64,000 nucleotides of DNA from Belliella buryatensis (GTDB lineage Bacteria > Bacteroidota > Bacteroidia > Cytophagales > Cyclobacteriaceae), in assembly GCF_900188245.1 (NCBI RefSeq), contig NZ_FZOK01000007.1:62001-126000 (forward strand), written 5' to 3'. This document shows positions 17,616 through 25,193 of this stretch, piece by piece; positions within the stretch are counted from its first letter, which is position 1; each line of letters begins with the position of its first letter. Position numbers and translations under genes: made by a program. The notes beneath the pieces are model-generated. The model did no database searches. It was not told the DNA's origin and was given only the letters and a program-made list of their open reading frames with translations.

Positions 17616-17864
17616 ATGTATTCTTTAGAGCATAATCCACCAAAGAAACAATTGATCAATCAAAAGCCAAGTCCTGATGAGTACCGTTCAGTAGCGCTTT
17701 TTGATTTGGAGTTTCAGCTCCGATTTGATTCTGTGAAAATCCTATTTCCAAAGCTTAACGAAGACGAGGTGGAAGATTTGGTTACCAAGATGATGCGCTT
17801 GGAAGGCTGGGATTATGATTCAGATAATGATCTTTATTTTCGCATTCAGCGCTTATCAGAGTGA
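17616..17864 (+). CDS. Small acidic protein of unknown function
   Basis: 82 residues from an ATG at 17616, one base after the stop of the interrupted gene, so the two are probably co-transcribed. It is charged and soluble, with no signal peptide or membrane segment: MYSLEHNPPKKQL at the start, then a likely alpha/beta domain with LFPKLNEDEVEDLVTKMM and GWDYDSDNDLYFRI. The longer frame from 17580 overlaps the upstream gene and is less likely. No family was recognised. It may be the second member of a two-gene accessory unit. Confidence 0.55.
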   Translation: MYSLEHNPPKKQLINQKPSPDEYRSVALFDLEFQLRFDSVKILFPKLNEDEVEDLVTKMMRLEGWDYDSDNDLYFRIQRLSE

Positions 17865-18042
17865 TCTTGCTCCACTTATCACTTACATTTTTGCAGAAAG
17901 CTGAATTTGTTCTAATTTAGCCAACACTTTTCCCAAAAAGCATAAATTAACACTTTCTGTCCTTCTATAGACAAGATCAATGGGGACTTTTCGTTGCTTT
18001 AGGGAGTTAATTGATAGGAAAGAATTTAAACAAACATATTCC

Positions 18043-19014
18043 ATGCATCAGGAAAAAATCAAGCAGGTCATAGATGAAGTCAAAAAGATAGTCGTTGGTC
18101 AGGATAGAATGGTCAACAGACTTTTGATCGGCTTATTTACCAATGGTCATATTTTATTGGAAGGTGTGCCGGGTTTGGCGAAAACCTTGACGGTAAACAC
18201 GCTCGCAAAAGTTTTGCACTTGGATTTCAAAAGAATTCAGTTTACGCCTGATTTGTTACCATCAGATTTGATTGGTACGATGATTTACAACCAGCAAGAA
18301 TCAAACTTTGAAGTAAAGAAAGGACCGATTTTTTCAAATATCATTTTAGCGGATGAAGTGAACCGTTCCCCTGCCAAGGTTCAGTCAGCACTATTAGAAG
18401 CCATGCAGGAAAAGCAAGTTACCATAGGTGAGACCACTTACCAATTGGACAGACCTTTTTTGGTGCTAGCTACACAAAACCCAGTGGATCAAGAAGGGAC
18501 TTACCCGCTTCCAGAAGCACAGGTGGATAGGTTTATGATGAAGGTGCATATAGACTATCCATCCAAGTCTGATGAACTTGAAGTAATGCGCCGTATGGCC
18601 AATATGTCTTTTGCATCAGAAGTAAATGCGATTCTTTCCAAGGAAGATATTTTTGCAATTCGTGCCAAAATCAATGAAGTGCAAATTGCAGAACCTTTGG
18701 AAAACTATATTATAGAATTGGTATTTGCGACTAGGTTCCCAGAGAAATATGGGTTGAAGGAAGAAGCGAAATACATTCAGTTTGGTGTATCACCTAGGGC
18801 GAGTATCAATCTCAACCTTGCTGCCAGAGCCGCAGCTTTTATGGATGGTAGAGATTATGTGCTTCCAGAGGATATCAAAGAAGTCGCTGAAGATGTATTG
18901 AATCACAGGATTATTTTGAATTATGAGGCAGAAGCAGATAATATCAACACTCGTGATCTGATCCGCATCATTTTGGATAAAATCCCGATTAACAAAAGCG
19001 TAACATTCAAATAG
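18043..19014 (+). CDS. MoxR-family AAA+ ATPase
   Basis: 323 residues from the ATG at 18043 (MHQEKIKQVIDEVKK). An in-frame start at 17980 would add 21 residues of non-conserved sequence. It is a cytoplasmic chaperone-like ATPase: Walker A GVPGLAKT, Walker B ILADEVNRSP, sensor 1 ATQNPVDQEGTYPLPEAQ, arginine-rich QVDRFMMKV and sensor 2 GVSPRASINL. MoxR proteins usually assist VWA-domain and DUF58 partners that are encoded next to them. None is present here, the next gene being a TonB receptor, so this is an orphan or remote copy. A hairpin terminator follows the gene. Confidence 0.92.
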   Translation: MHQEKIKQVIDEVKKIVVGQDRMVNRLLIGLFTNGHILLEGVPGLAKTLTVNTLAKVLHLDFKRIQFTPDLLPSDLIGTMIYNQQESNFEVKKGPIFSNIILADEVNRSPAKVQSALLEAMQEKQVTIGETTYQLDRPFLVLATQNPVDQEGTYPLPEAQVDRFMMKVHIDYPSKSDELEVMRRMANMSFASEVNAILSKEDIFAIRAKINEVQIAEPLENYIIELVFATRFPEKYGLKEEAKYIQFGVSPRASINLNLAARAAAFMDGRDYVLPEDIKEVAEDVLNHRIILNYEAEADNINTRDLIRIILDKIPINKSVTFK

Positions 19015-19059
19015 CTGAAGTTGTATTAATTTACAATTATAAACAGTTGATCAATGCTA

Positions 19060-19106
19060 AGCCGATATTGCAATATGAAAAAATTGTGATGTCGGCTATT
19101 CTTTTT
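19060..19106 (+). terminator. Terminator after moxR
   Basis: AGCCGATATTGCAAT (19060-19074) pairs with ATTGTGATGTCGGCT (19083-19097), with three mismatches, and a TTTTTT run follows. Confidence 0.7.
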
Positions 19107-19203
19107 TATGTATGAAATTCACTAATTGATAATTTTCTCTACTCTATCAATTCATATTGGATAGTGACATTTGTGGCGTTCGTTTACAAGTGTTTTCTAT
19201 CGT

Positions 19204-22026
19204 ATGAAAAAGTACACATTTACATTACTTATCACACTGATCACAATTGGGTATGCTGTCGCTCAATCTGGATCTATCAGAGGTGTGGTCAAAGACTCCA
19301 AGACTGGAGAGACTATTATTGGGGCCAATGTTCGGCTCGAAAATACAGGTTATGGGGTAGCTACAGGCTTAGATGGGGATTTTGAGATCTCTAGAGTTGA
19401 GCCGGGGAATTATACGGTTATCGTATCTTTTATCACCTATGCTTCTCAAAGAATCAACGTAGATATTATTGCAAGCAAGCAAACTTTTTTAACCGTAGAA
19501 ATGGAAGAAGATATTTCTGAATTATCAACGGTGACAGTAACAGCCGTAAGAGAGACATCATCTGATATTTCTCTATTGAGAAATATTAGAGAGAGTGTTC
19601 AAGTAGTCAGTGGACTTTCAGCAGAATCGATTAGTAGAACACTTGATAGTGATGTTTCACAAGTTGTAAAAAGAATTCCTGGTGTTACAGTTATTCAAGA
19701 TAGATTTATAGTTGTCAGAGGCTTGAACGAGAGATATAATACTACTCAATTACATAATATCAATACGCCTAGTATGGAGCCTGACGTAAGGTCATTTTCT
19801 TTAGATGTAGTTCCTAGTAATATTATTGATCAAATTTTGATTTACAAAAGCCCTTCACCTGAGCTTCCGGGTGATTTTTCTGGGGGAATGGTAAAGATCT
19901 TTACTAAAAGTATTCCTGATGAAACTAGCACTACCCTAGATATTTCAACTGGTTTCAGACAAGGGACTTCTTTGAGAGACTTCAGAGCTGAAGAAAGAAG
20001 AAATAGTCATTGGACTGGGTGGAATGATGGAGCTAATGATTTGCCTATGGGATTTCCTGATCGTCTAACAGGGCTCCCAAACGCTGAGATTGAACAAGCA
20101 GGTAGATCTTTACCTAATAACTGGAAAGAACAAAATTATAATTCTGGTTTAGATTATAAACTTGGCTTTACATACAACTTCAGAAAGGATATTGGGAAAA
20201 AAGGTATGCAAATTGGAAATACCACTAGTATTCAGTATTCAAACACCAAGACAATATTTAATGTTGAAAATAATGCTTTTGAAGCTTTTGATTTTCAAAC
20301 TAATCAACCAAAACTAAGGTACTCGTTTCAAGATATTGAATATGGCCAAGAAATCACTAATGGTCTAGTATTTAATTGGGCTTGGAAAATCAATGATAAC
20401 AATGTAATCGAACTTAAAAACCTGTATCAAAGATTAACAACCCACGATTTTATTGATAGGTTTGGAGATCAAATTGCCCAAGGTTTCAAGCAAAATAATT
20501 TCGCGTTTTTTAATGAATACAGAGGCATCTATTCGGGACAATTGATAGGTAGTCATAAGTTATTCAAAGAAGCTGCAAAACTTGAATGGATTGGAGGTTT
20601 TGGGAATACATTTAATCAGCTTCCAGATTACAAGAGGTATAGGAAAAATGTAGTTGATGAGGAATCTGGAGAATCTGTGTTGTTTATTCCTCGCGGACAA
20701 ACGCCTGACTTTTTAGGTAGGTTTTATTCGGATATGAACGAGGACATCTACACAGCAGCAATCAATTATGAGCACAAGTTCAATTTAGAGTCGAAAACTT
20801 CATTTAAACCAATCCTGAAACTAGGAGCATACTTTGAAGATAGAACAAGGGAGTTTTCTGCTCGAAATTTAGGATTTAGTAGATCGCCAAATTTTAATGA
20901 AGGATTAATTCAATCAGATATAGATGTTTTATTTCAGCCTGAGAATATTAATAGTACCACTGGAATTAGATTAGGAGAAAATTTTTCAACAAGTAACTTT
21001 TTTATTGCTACTAATGAGCTTAGAGCATATTATATATCCTTGAATTTACCTCTTAATAAATTTAATTTGTCTGGAGGGTTAAGGATAGAGGACAATATTC
21101 AAATTTTAAGAAGTCCTTCAAGGTTTCAAGAGGGTACCTCAACCCCTCCAATAGAGCCAGTTATTATTGATCAAATCGATTTCTTACCATCGGTTACACT
21201 TTCATATAATATCAATGATAAAATGGTAGTTAAAAGTGTCTATGGAAAGACTTTGAATAGACCGGAGTTTAGAGAAATCGCGCCATTTGGATTCTATGAC
21301 TTTATTTTTGATGCTACAGTTACAGGCTTTTCGTTCCTTCAAAATGCATCAATCAATAACTACGACCTTAGATGGGAATGGTACCCAAGTTTGACTGAAA
21401 CTGTTTCATTTGCTTTGTTTTACAAGGATTTCAGAAATCCGATCGAATCCTTGTATGGTAACTTTGGAAGCGAGCAATCAACCTTCCTATTTAGAAATAC
21501 TGAAAGAGCTTTTGCTAGAGGGATTGAAATCGATATTAGGAAGTCGTTAGCAAATATTTTTAGATCCAGATTCATGAATAGGTTGAGTGTACTTGGAAAT
21601 TTTTCTGTCATAGACAGTGAAGTGACTTTGGGTGAAGACCTAGCTGATCTATTAAGGGCCACCAATAGACCCCTACAAGGACAGTCTAATTTCATTGTCA
21701 ACACAGGCTTGTTCTATGACGACGAGACAAAAGGAGTGCAAGTAAACGTCAATTACAACGTCATTGGAAAGCGAATCTTATTGGTTGGAGCTGGTGCAAT
21801 TCCAGATACATATGAAATGCCAAGAAATGTGTTAGATATTTCTGTAAGAAAGGCTCTTTCAGAAAAACTCGCTATGAAATTTGGTGTAAAGGATATTTTT
21901 AATCAAGAATTTCTTTTGCTCCAAGATGGTAATGAGGATGGTGTTTTTAGCAGAACGCAAGATCAAGTTTTCAGAAGATTTAAACCAGGAACCCAATATT
22001 CATTAGGTCTGACATATACATTTTAA
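19204..22026 (+). CDS. TonB-dependent receptor with carboxypeptidase-like N-terminal domain
   Basis: An outer-membrane importer of 940 residues counted from ATG 19204 (MKKYTFTLLITLITIGYAVAQ, a signal peptide). The frame also opens at 19171, but that adds no signal sequence. Residues about 22-105 are a carboxypeptidase regulatory-like beta sandwich (GSIRGVVKDSKTGETIIGAN), then a plug domain (VVKRIPGVTVIQDRFIVVRG, LPGDFSGGMVKIFTK) and a 22-strand barrel ending in SLGLTYTF. Length and plug resemble TonB receptors that work with a surface lipoprotein, and a beta-helix lipoprotein gene follows 24 bases later. The transported compound is unknown. Confidence 0.93.
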   Translation: MKKYTFTLLITLITIGYAVAQSGSIRGVVKDSKTGETIIGANVRLENTGYGVATGLDGDFEISRVEPGNYTVIVSFITYASQRINVDIIASKQTFLTVEMEEDISELSTVTVTAVRETSSDISLLRNIRESVQVVSGLSAESISRTLDSDVSQVVKRIPGVTVIQDRFIVVRGLNERYNTTQLHNINTPSMEPDVRSFSLDVVPSNIIDQILIYKSPSPELPGDFSGGMVKIFTKSIPDETSTTLDISTGFRQGTSLRDFRAEERRNSHWTGWNDGANDLPMGFPDRLTGLPNAEIEQAGRSLPNNWKEQNYNSGLDYKLGFTYNFRKDIGKKGMQIGNTTSIQYSNTKTIFNVENNAFEAFDFQTNQPKLRYSFQDIEYGQEITNGLVFNWAWKINDNNVIELKNLYQRLTTHDFIDRFGDQIAQGFKQNNFAFFNEYRGIYSGQLIGSHKLFKEAAKLEWIGGFGNTFNQLPDYKRYRKNVVDEESGESVLFIPRGQTPDFLGRFYSDMNEDIYTAAINYEHKFNLESKTSFKPILKLGAYFEDRTREFSARNLGFSRSPNFNEGLIQSDIDVLFQPENINSTTGIRLGENFSTSNFFIATNELRAYYISLNLPLNKFNLSGGLRIEDNIQILRSPSRFQEGTSTPPIEPVIIDQIDFLPSVTLSYNINDKMVVKSVYGKTLNRPEFREIAPFGFYDFIFDATVTGFSFLQNASINNYDLRWEWYPSLTETVSFALFYKDFRNPIESLYGNFGSEQSTFLFRNTERAFARGIEIDIRKSLANIFRSRFMNRLSVLGNFSVIDSEVTLGEDLADLLRATNRPLQGQSNFIVNTGLFYDDETKGVQVNVNYNVIGKRILLVGAGAIPDTYEMPRNVLDISVRKALSEKLAMKFGVKDIFNQEFLLLQDGNEDGVFSRTQDQVFRRFKPGTQYSLGLTYTF

Positions 22027-22050
22027 ACACTAAACTTTATTAAATTAAAA

Positions 22051-24045
22051 ATGAAAAATCCAGTTAATTTCTTCGGCAGAAGAAGTCAAAATTCAATCTT
22101 AGGTATGTTTATGATGGCATTCCTAATTACATCTTCCCTTGTGATGGTATCATGTGGCGAAGATGAACAGCCAATAGGTGCAGTTCCTTCAGTTAGTTCT
22201 GATCCAAATTCATTAAGTGGAATTCAAGGTGCTGAGGTTTCTGCATTGATTAGCGTAAGTGCACCTGAAGGTATAAAGTCTTTAAGGATTTTAAAAAATG
22301 GAGCTCCTGATAGCAATTTCCCAGATGTAGCCTTGTCTGGTACATCAGGTTCTTACGAGTTTAAATACACAATCGAGAACTCCTTTAATCCAGGTCAAAC
22401 GGTAAACTTCACATTTGTGGCAGTAGATATGCTTGATAGAGCGACTACTTCAGCCCCATTGGCAATTCTTGTAACCGAGACTCCTCCTAAGCCTAGAGTA
22501 CAAGTTGGAGGCACTGCTCTATTGCCCGGTTATGATGAGCACATAAAGGGTGTAGCCGTTACTGGTATTGAAGGCACATATCTTGAAGATCGCAATATTA
22601 CTTTAACATCCGATAAGGATTATTATCTAATTGGTTTTGTGAGAGTTGGTCCAATCCCAGCGGCTGGACAAACACCTCAGAATGACGATGGTCGCACTGA
22701 GGGTGTTCTTACTATAGAACCAGGTACTGTAGTTTTTGGTGACCAAAATACTAAGGGTACTTTGGTTGTTCAAAGAGGGGGAAAAATTATAGCTGAAGGT
22801 ACAAGAGAAGAACCAATTGTTTTCACTTCAATTAAGGCCCCAGGAGAACGTACTCCAGGTGATTGGGGTGGCGTTGTCATCGCCGGTAGAGCTAGGAATA
22901 ATGAAGGTTCTGACGTACAACTTGAAGGTGGCTATGCTGCATGGCATGGAGGTACTGATGACAATGATAACAGTGGAATACTTAAGTATGTAAGAATAGA
23001 GTGGGCAGGTATTCCTATCAATCCAAACGAAGAGGTGAATACGCTAACATTAGGAAGTGTAGGAAGAGGAACTGTAATTGAATATGTACAAGCTTCATGG
23101 GGTCTTGATGATCAGTTCGAATGGTTCGGCGGGTCAGTAGATGGAAGATATTTGATCGCTTACAGAGGATTGGATGATGATTTTGATGTTGATTTAGGAC
23201 ATAGTGGAAACATTCAGTTTGCAATTGGTATTAGAGATGCCAAGGATGCTGATCAGTCTGGTTCAAACGGGTTCGAAGTTGACAATAATGGAAGTGGGGA
23301 ATTGAGAGAACCATTTACATCCTCAGTATTCTCGAATATTACTATAATTGGGCCAAAAAAAATAAGGGAAACTTCTATCTCTGCTGAGTTCCAACATGGA
23401 GCACAATTAAGAAGAAGTAGCAAATTGAAAATTTATAATTCCATCATTACTGGATACCCAATGGGGATATTTATTGACGGAAATAGCACAGTTCAGTTTG
23501 CTCAAAACAATGAATTACAGTTGAGAAATATAATATTGGCAGGTGTAAGGAATTGGGGTGGAAATGGATTTGGTAAAGCTTTTGATCCAAATAGAAGTTA
23601 CAATCATCAAGGTGCGCTCAATTCAGCATCATATCCAGATCTAACAGCTTCAAGTTTGCCATTTACAGATGCTAATGGTGTTGCTAGAGGCAATCACCCA
23701 GGTTCCGAACCAAGAGGTCATTCAATCAGATGGAATGTAGAATCTTTTGATGCATTGGCTTGGTTCAACACAGCTGCTTTTGGGAATAAATTTTTTGGAG
23801 CATGGGATGAAATAGGCATAAGCCCATCTGTATTTGATTTAGGTGTTCCGACATTTACTGTACAAGCTGAAAGCCCTGTTGCTACTGGCGCAAAGTGGGA
23901 TAATGTACCTTTTGTTCAATCAAGTACAAAGAGCGAATGGTTTGGTCAATTTGAGCAAGTTCCTCACGTTGGTGCTTTTGGTACTTCTGGTGACTGGACT
24001 CAAGGTTGGGCTAACTTTAATAGAAATACAGTTTATAGAGATTAA
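22051..24045 (+). CDS. Surface lipoprotein with right-handed beta-helix, receptor partner
   Basis: A 664-residue lipoprotein (signal ending VMVSC, Cys35). Residues about 45-150 look like an immunoglobulin-like beta domain. From about 215 onward come repeated Gly- and Asn-rich strands: GTLVVQRGGKIIAEGTREEP, GDWGGVVIAGRA, LKYVRIEWAG and IIAYR-like turns, matching a parallel beta-helix. Aromatic and acidic patches such as GLDDQFEWFGGSVDG suggest ligand contact. It sits 24 bases after the TonB receptor and probably works with it on the outer membrane, in the way SusD works with SusC, though it is not SusD-like in sequence. The ligand is unknown. Confidence 0.8.
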   Translation: MKNPVNFFGRRSQNSILGMFMMAFLITSSLVMVSCGEDEQPIGAVPSVSSDPNSLSGIQGAEVSALISVSAPEGIKSLRILKNGAPDSNFPDVALSGTSGSYEFKYTIENSFNPGQTVNFTFVAVDMLDRATTSAPLAILVTETPPKPRVQVGGTALLPGYDEHIKGVAVTGIEGTYLEDRNITLTSDKDYYLIGFVRVGPIPAAGQTPQNDDGRTEGVLTIEPGTVVFGDQNTKGTLVVQRGGKIIAEGTREEPIVFTSIKAPGERTPGDWGGVVIAGRARNNEGSDVQLEGGYAAWHGGTDDNDNSGILKYVRIEWAGIPINPNEEVNTLTLGSVGRGTVIEYVQASWGLDDQFEWFGGSVDGRYLIAYRGLDDDFDVDLGHSGNIQFAIGIRDAKDADQSGSNGFEVDNNGSGELREPFTSSVFSNITIIGPKKIRETSISAEFQHGAQLRRSSKLKIYNSIITGYPMGIFIDGNSTVQFAQNNELQLRNIILAGVRNWGGNGFGKAFDPNRSYNHQGALNSASYPDLTASSLPFTDANGVARGNHPGSEPRGHSIRWNVESFDALAWFNTAAFGNKFFGAWDEIGISPSVFDLGVPTFTVQAESPVATGAKWDNVPFVQSSTKSEWFGQFEQVPHVGAFGTSGDWTQGWANFNRNTVYRD

Positions 24046-24067
24046 CCTATTAATACTTTAGACTATG

Positions 24068-24097
24068 GCCAAGTCAGTAATTCTGACTTGGCTTTTT
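24068..24097 (+). terminator. Terminator after the beta-helix lipoprotein gene
   Basis: GCCAAGTCAG (24068-24077) and CTGACTTGGC (24083-24092) are a perfect 10-bp inverted repeat with a 5-nt loop followed by TTTTT. It closes the receptor-lipoprotein unit, although the next gene begins only 20 bases later. Confidence 0.85.
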
Positions 24098-24115
24098 CAA
24101 TAAAATATATTACCC

Positions 24116-24682
24116 ATGAAGAGCTGTTTTATAATATTATTTCTTGTTTGTTCTATTTCGTTTGTCAGCTGTAGTGATAGAAGCAATGATAAATACCAAA
24201 TATCAAATTACTACAGTAAAAGTGATCAAGATACCTTACTTACGAATATTGTTACTTACATCTATAAAGTTCCTAGGGGTGTAGATCCAAAAAGAAAATT
24301 TGAATTGGAGTTTAGAAAACTTTATGTTGGTCAGATTAAGAACTTTGAGTTTTTGAATTATTTCATTGATGAAGATAGTACTCATTATTTTCAACTCATC
24401 AGACCAGCAAGAAATGAAAAAGGTTATAAAAGAGGAGTTCTGGGAAAATTTAAGCTTTCTGACAATTTTCAACTTTTAGACTTTGAAGAAATATCCAATA
24501 CTCCTATGCTACCTGAGGAGGAAATTAGAGAAAAAGGTAAGTTCCTCTGGCAAGACCTAATGTACTATAAAAATTTAGATCGCTATTTTTTAAATAAAGA
24601 ATTTATTGAATTTCCTGATGAAAGAGCAAGATATGATAAGACAAAAAATGAATGGACTTATGATAAGTTAAATTTTAAATAG
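24116..24682 (+). CDS. Lipoprotein of unknown function
   Basis: 188 residues with a lipoprotein signal (FVSC, Cys19). The mature protein is rich in Lys, Glu, Tyr and Phe, with no visible repeats or catalytic motifs. Short beta-prone pieces such as THYFQLIRP and GVLGKFKLSDNFQLLDFEE suggest a beta-rich fold. It lies after a terminator behind the TonB receptor/beta-helix pair on the same strand, so partial read-through could link it with them. No family was recognised. Confidence 0.65.
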   Translation: MKSCFIILFLVCSISFVSCSDRSNDKYQISNYYSKSDQDTLLTNIVTYIYKVPRGVDPKRKFELEFRKLYVGQIKNFEFLNYFIDEDSTHYFQLIRPARNEKGYKRGVLGKFKLSDNFQLLDFEEISNTPMLPEEEIREKGKFLWQDLMYYKNLDRYFLNKEFIEFPDERARYDKTKNEWTYDKLNFK

Positions 24683-24698
24683 AAATATTTTAAATACT

Positions 24699-24778
24699 CG
24701 GTGAAATGTAAAAGTCTTGTAGCTAGAAGTAGATTGTACAGCAACTTTTTACTTTTTTACAAGGCTTTACTTTCACCG
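24699..24778 (+). repeat. Long imperfect inverted repeat, terminator or RNA element
   Basis: CGGTGAAATGTAAAAGTCTTG (24699-24719) and its near-complement at 24758-24778 (ending ACTTTCACCG) can form a stem of about 20 bp, with a few bulges, over a 36-base loop that has A- and T-rich pieces. A T-rich stretch follows. It may end the preceding transcript, or act in the leader of the small Cys/His-rich gene 24 bases downstream. Confidence 0.5.
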
Positions 24779-24801
24779 TTATTTTTGCTTATTTTTATTT
24801 C

Positions 24802-25104
24802 ATGAAATGTGTGATTTCTGTGTTTCTGATTTTTTACATGGCTTTGTCGATGCTAAGCCCTCTTTATGCGGCGCATGAATGCGATCATGTCGAGCATATG
24901 GAGCAGCATGAATCCGACCATGCTGAGAATCAATGTTGCCCACCTTTTTCTTTCTGTAAAGTCTGCTCTCTTTTTATCTACCAAGTGCATTTTCAATTGG
25001 AAACCATCGAGGCAGGCATATTTATCTCAAGTGGATTTGCGATATTGTCTCCACATTTTCTAGAGGCCAGTTTTTCCATTTGGCAACCCCCTCAGCTGAT
25101 CTGA
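24802..25104 (+). CDS. Small exported Cys/His-rich protein (DUF6660-like) before a TonB receptor
   Basis: 100 residues with an N-terminal hydrophobic signal (VISVFLIFYMALSML...LYA). The mature part is packed with possible metal ligands: HECDHVEHMEQHESDHAENQ, then CCPPFSFCKVC. Short proteins of this kind are often encoded directly upstream of TonB receptors in Bacteroidota and have been placed in DUF6660-like groups; that assignment is from memory. The TonB receptor gene starts 89 bases later and carries an EEHDH motif at the end of its N-terminal domain, so both may deal with a transition metal such as copper, zinc or nickel. Confidence 0.7.
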   Translation: MKCVISVFLIFYMALSMLSPLYAAHECDHVEHMEQHESDHAENQCCPPFSFCKVCSLFIYQVHFQLETIEAGIFISSGFAILSPHFLEASFSIWQPPQLI

Positions 25105-25193
25105 TTTTTTTCAAGAGTCATTTTAAGGACCATGCTTTTGGGTTCAAAAGCCCCAAATAGCCAGTACTATGTTAAATCAGATCAAGTATTTCA

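Noticed and set aside
17000-17864. Toxin-antitoxin pair or phage remnant
   Set aside because: No toxin, DNA-binding antitoxin, integrase or phage structural motif can be seen in the two unknown genes.
22051-24045. Type IX secretion cargo with a C-terminal sorting domain
   Set aside because: The protein has a lipobox and its C-terminus lacks the sorting-domain pattern, so lipoprotein export is the better explanation.
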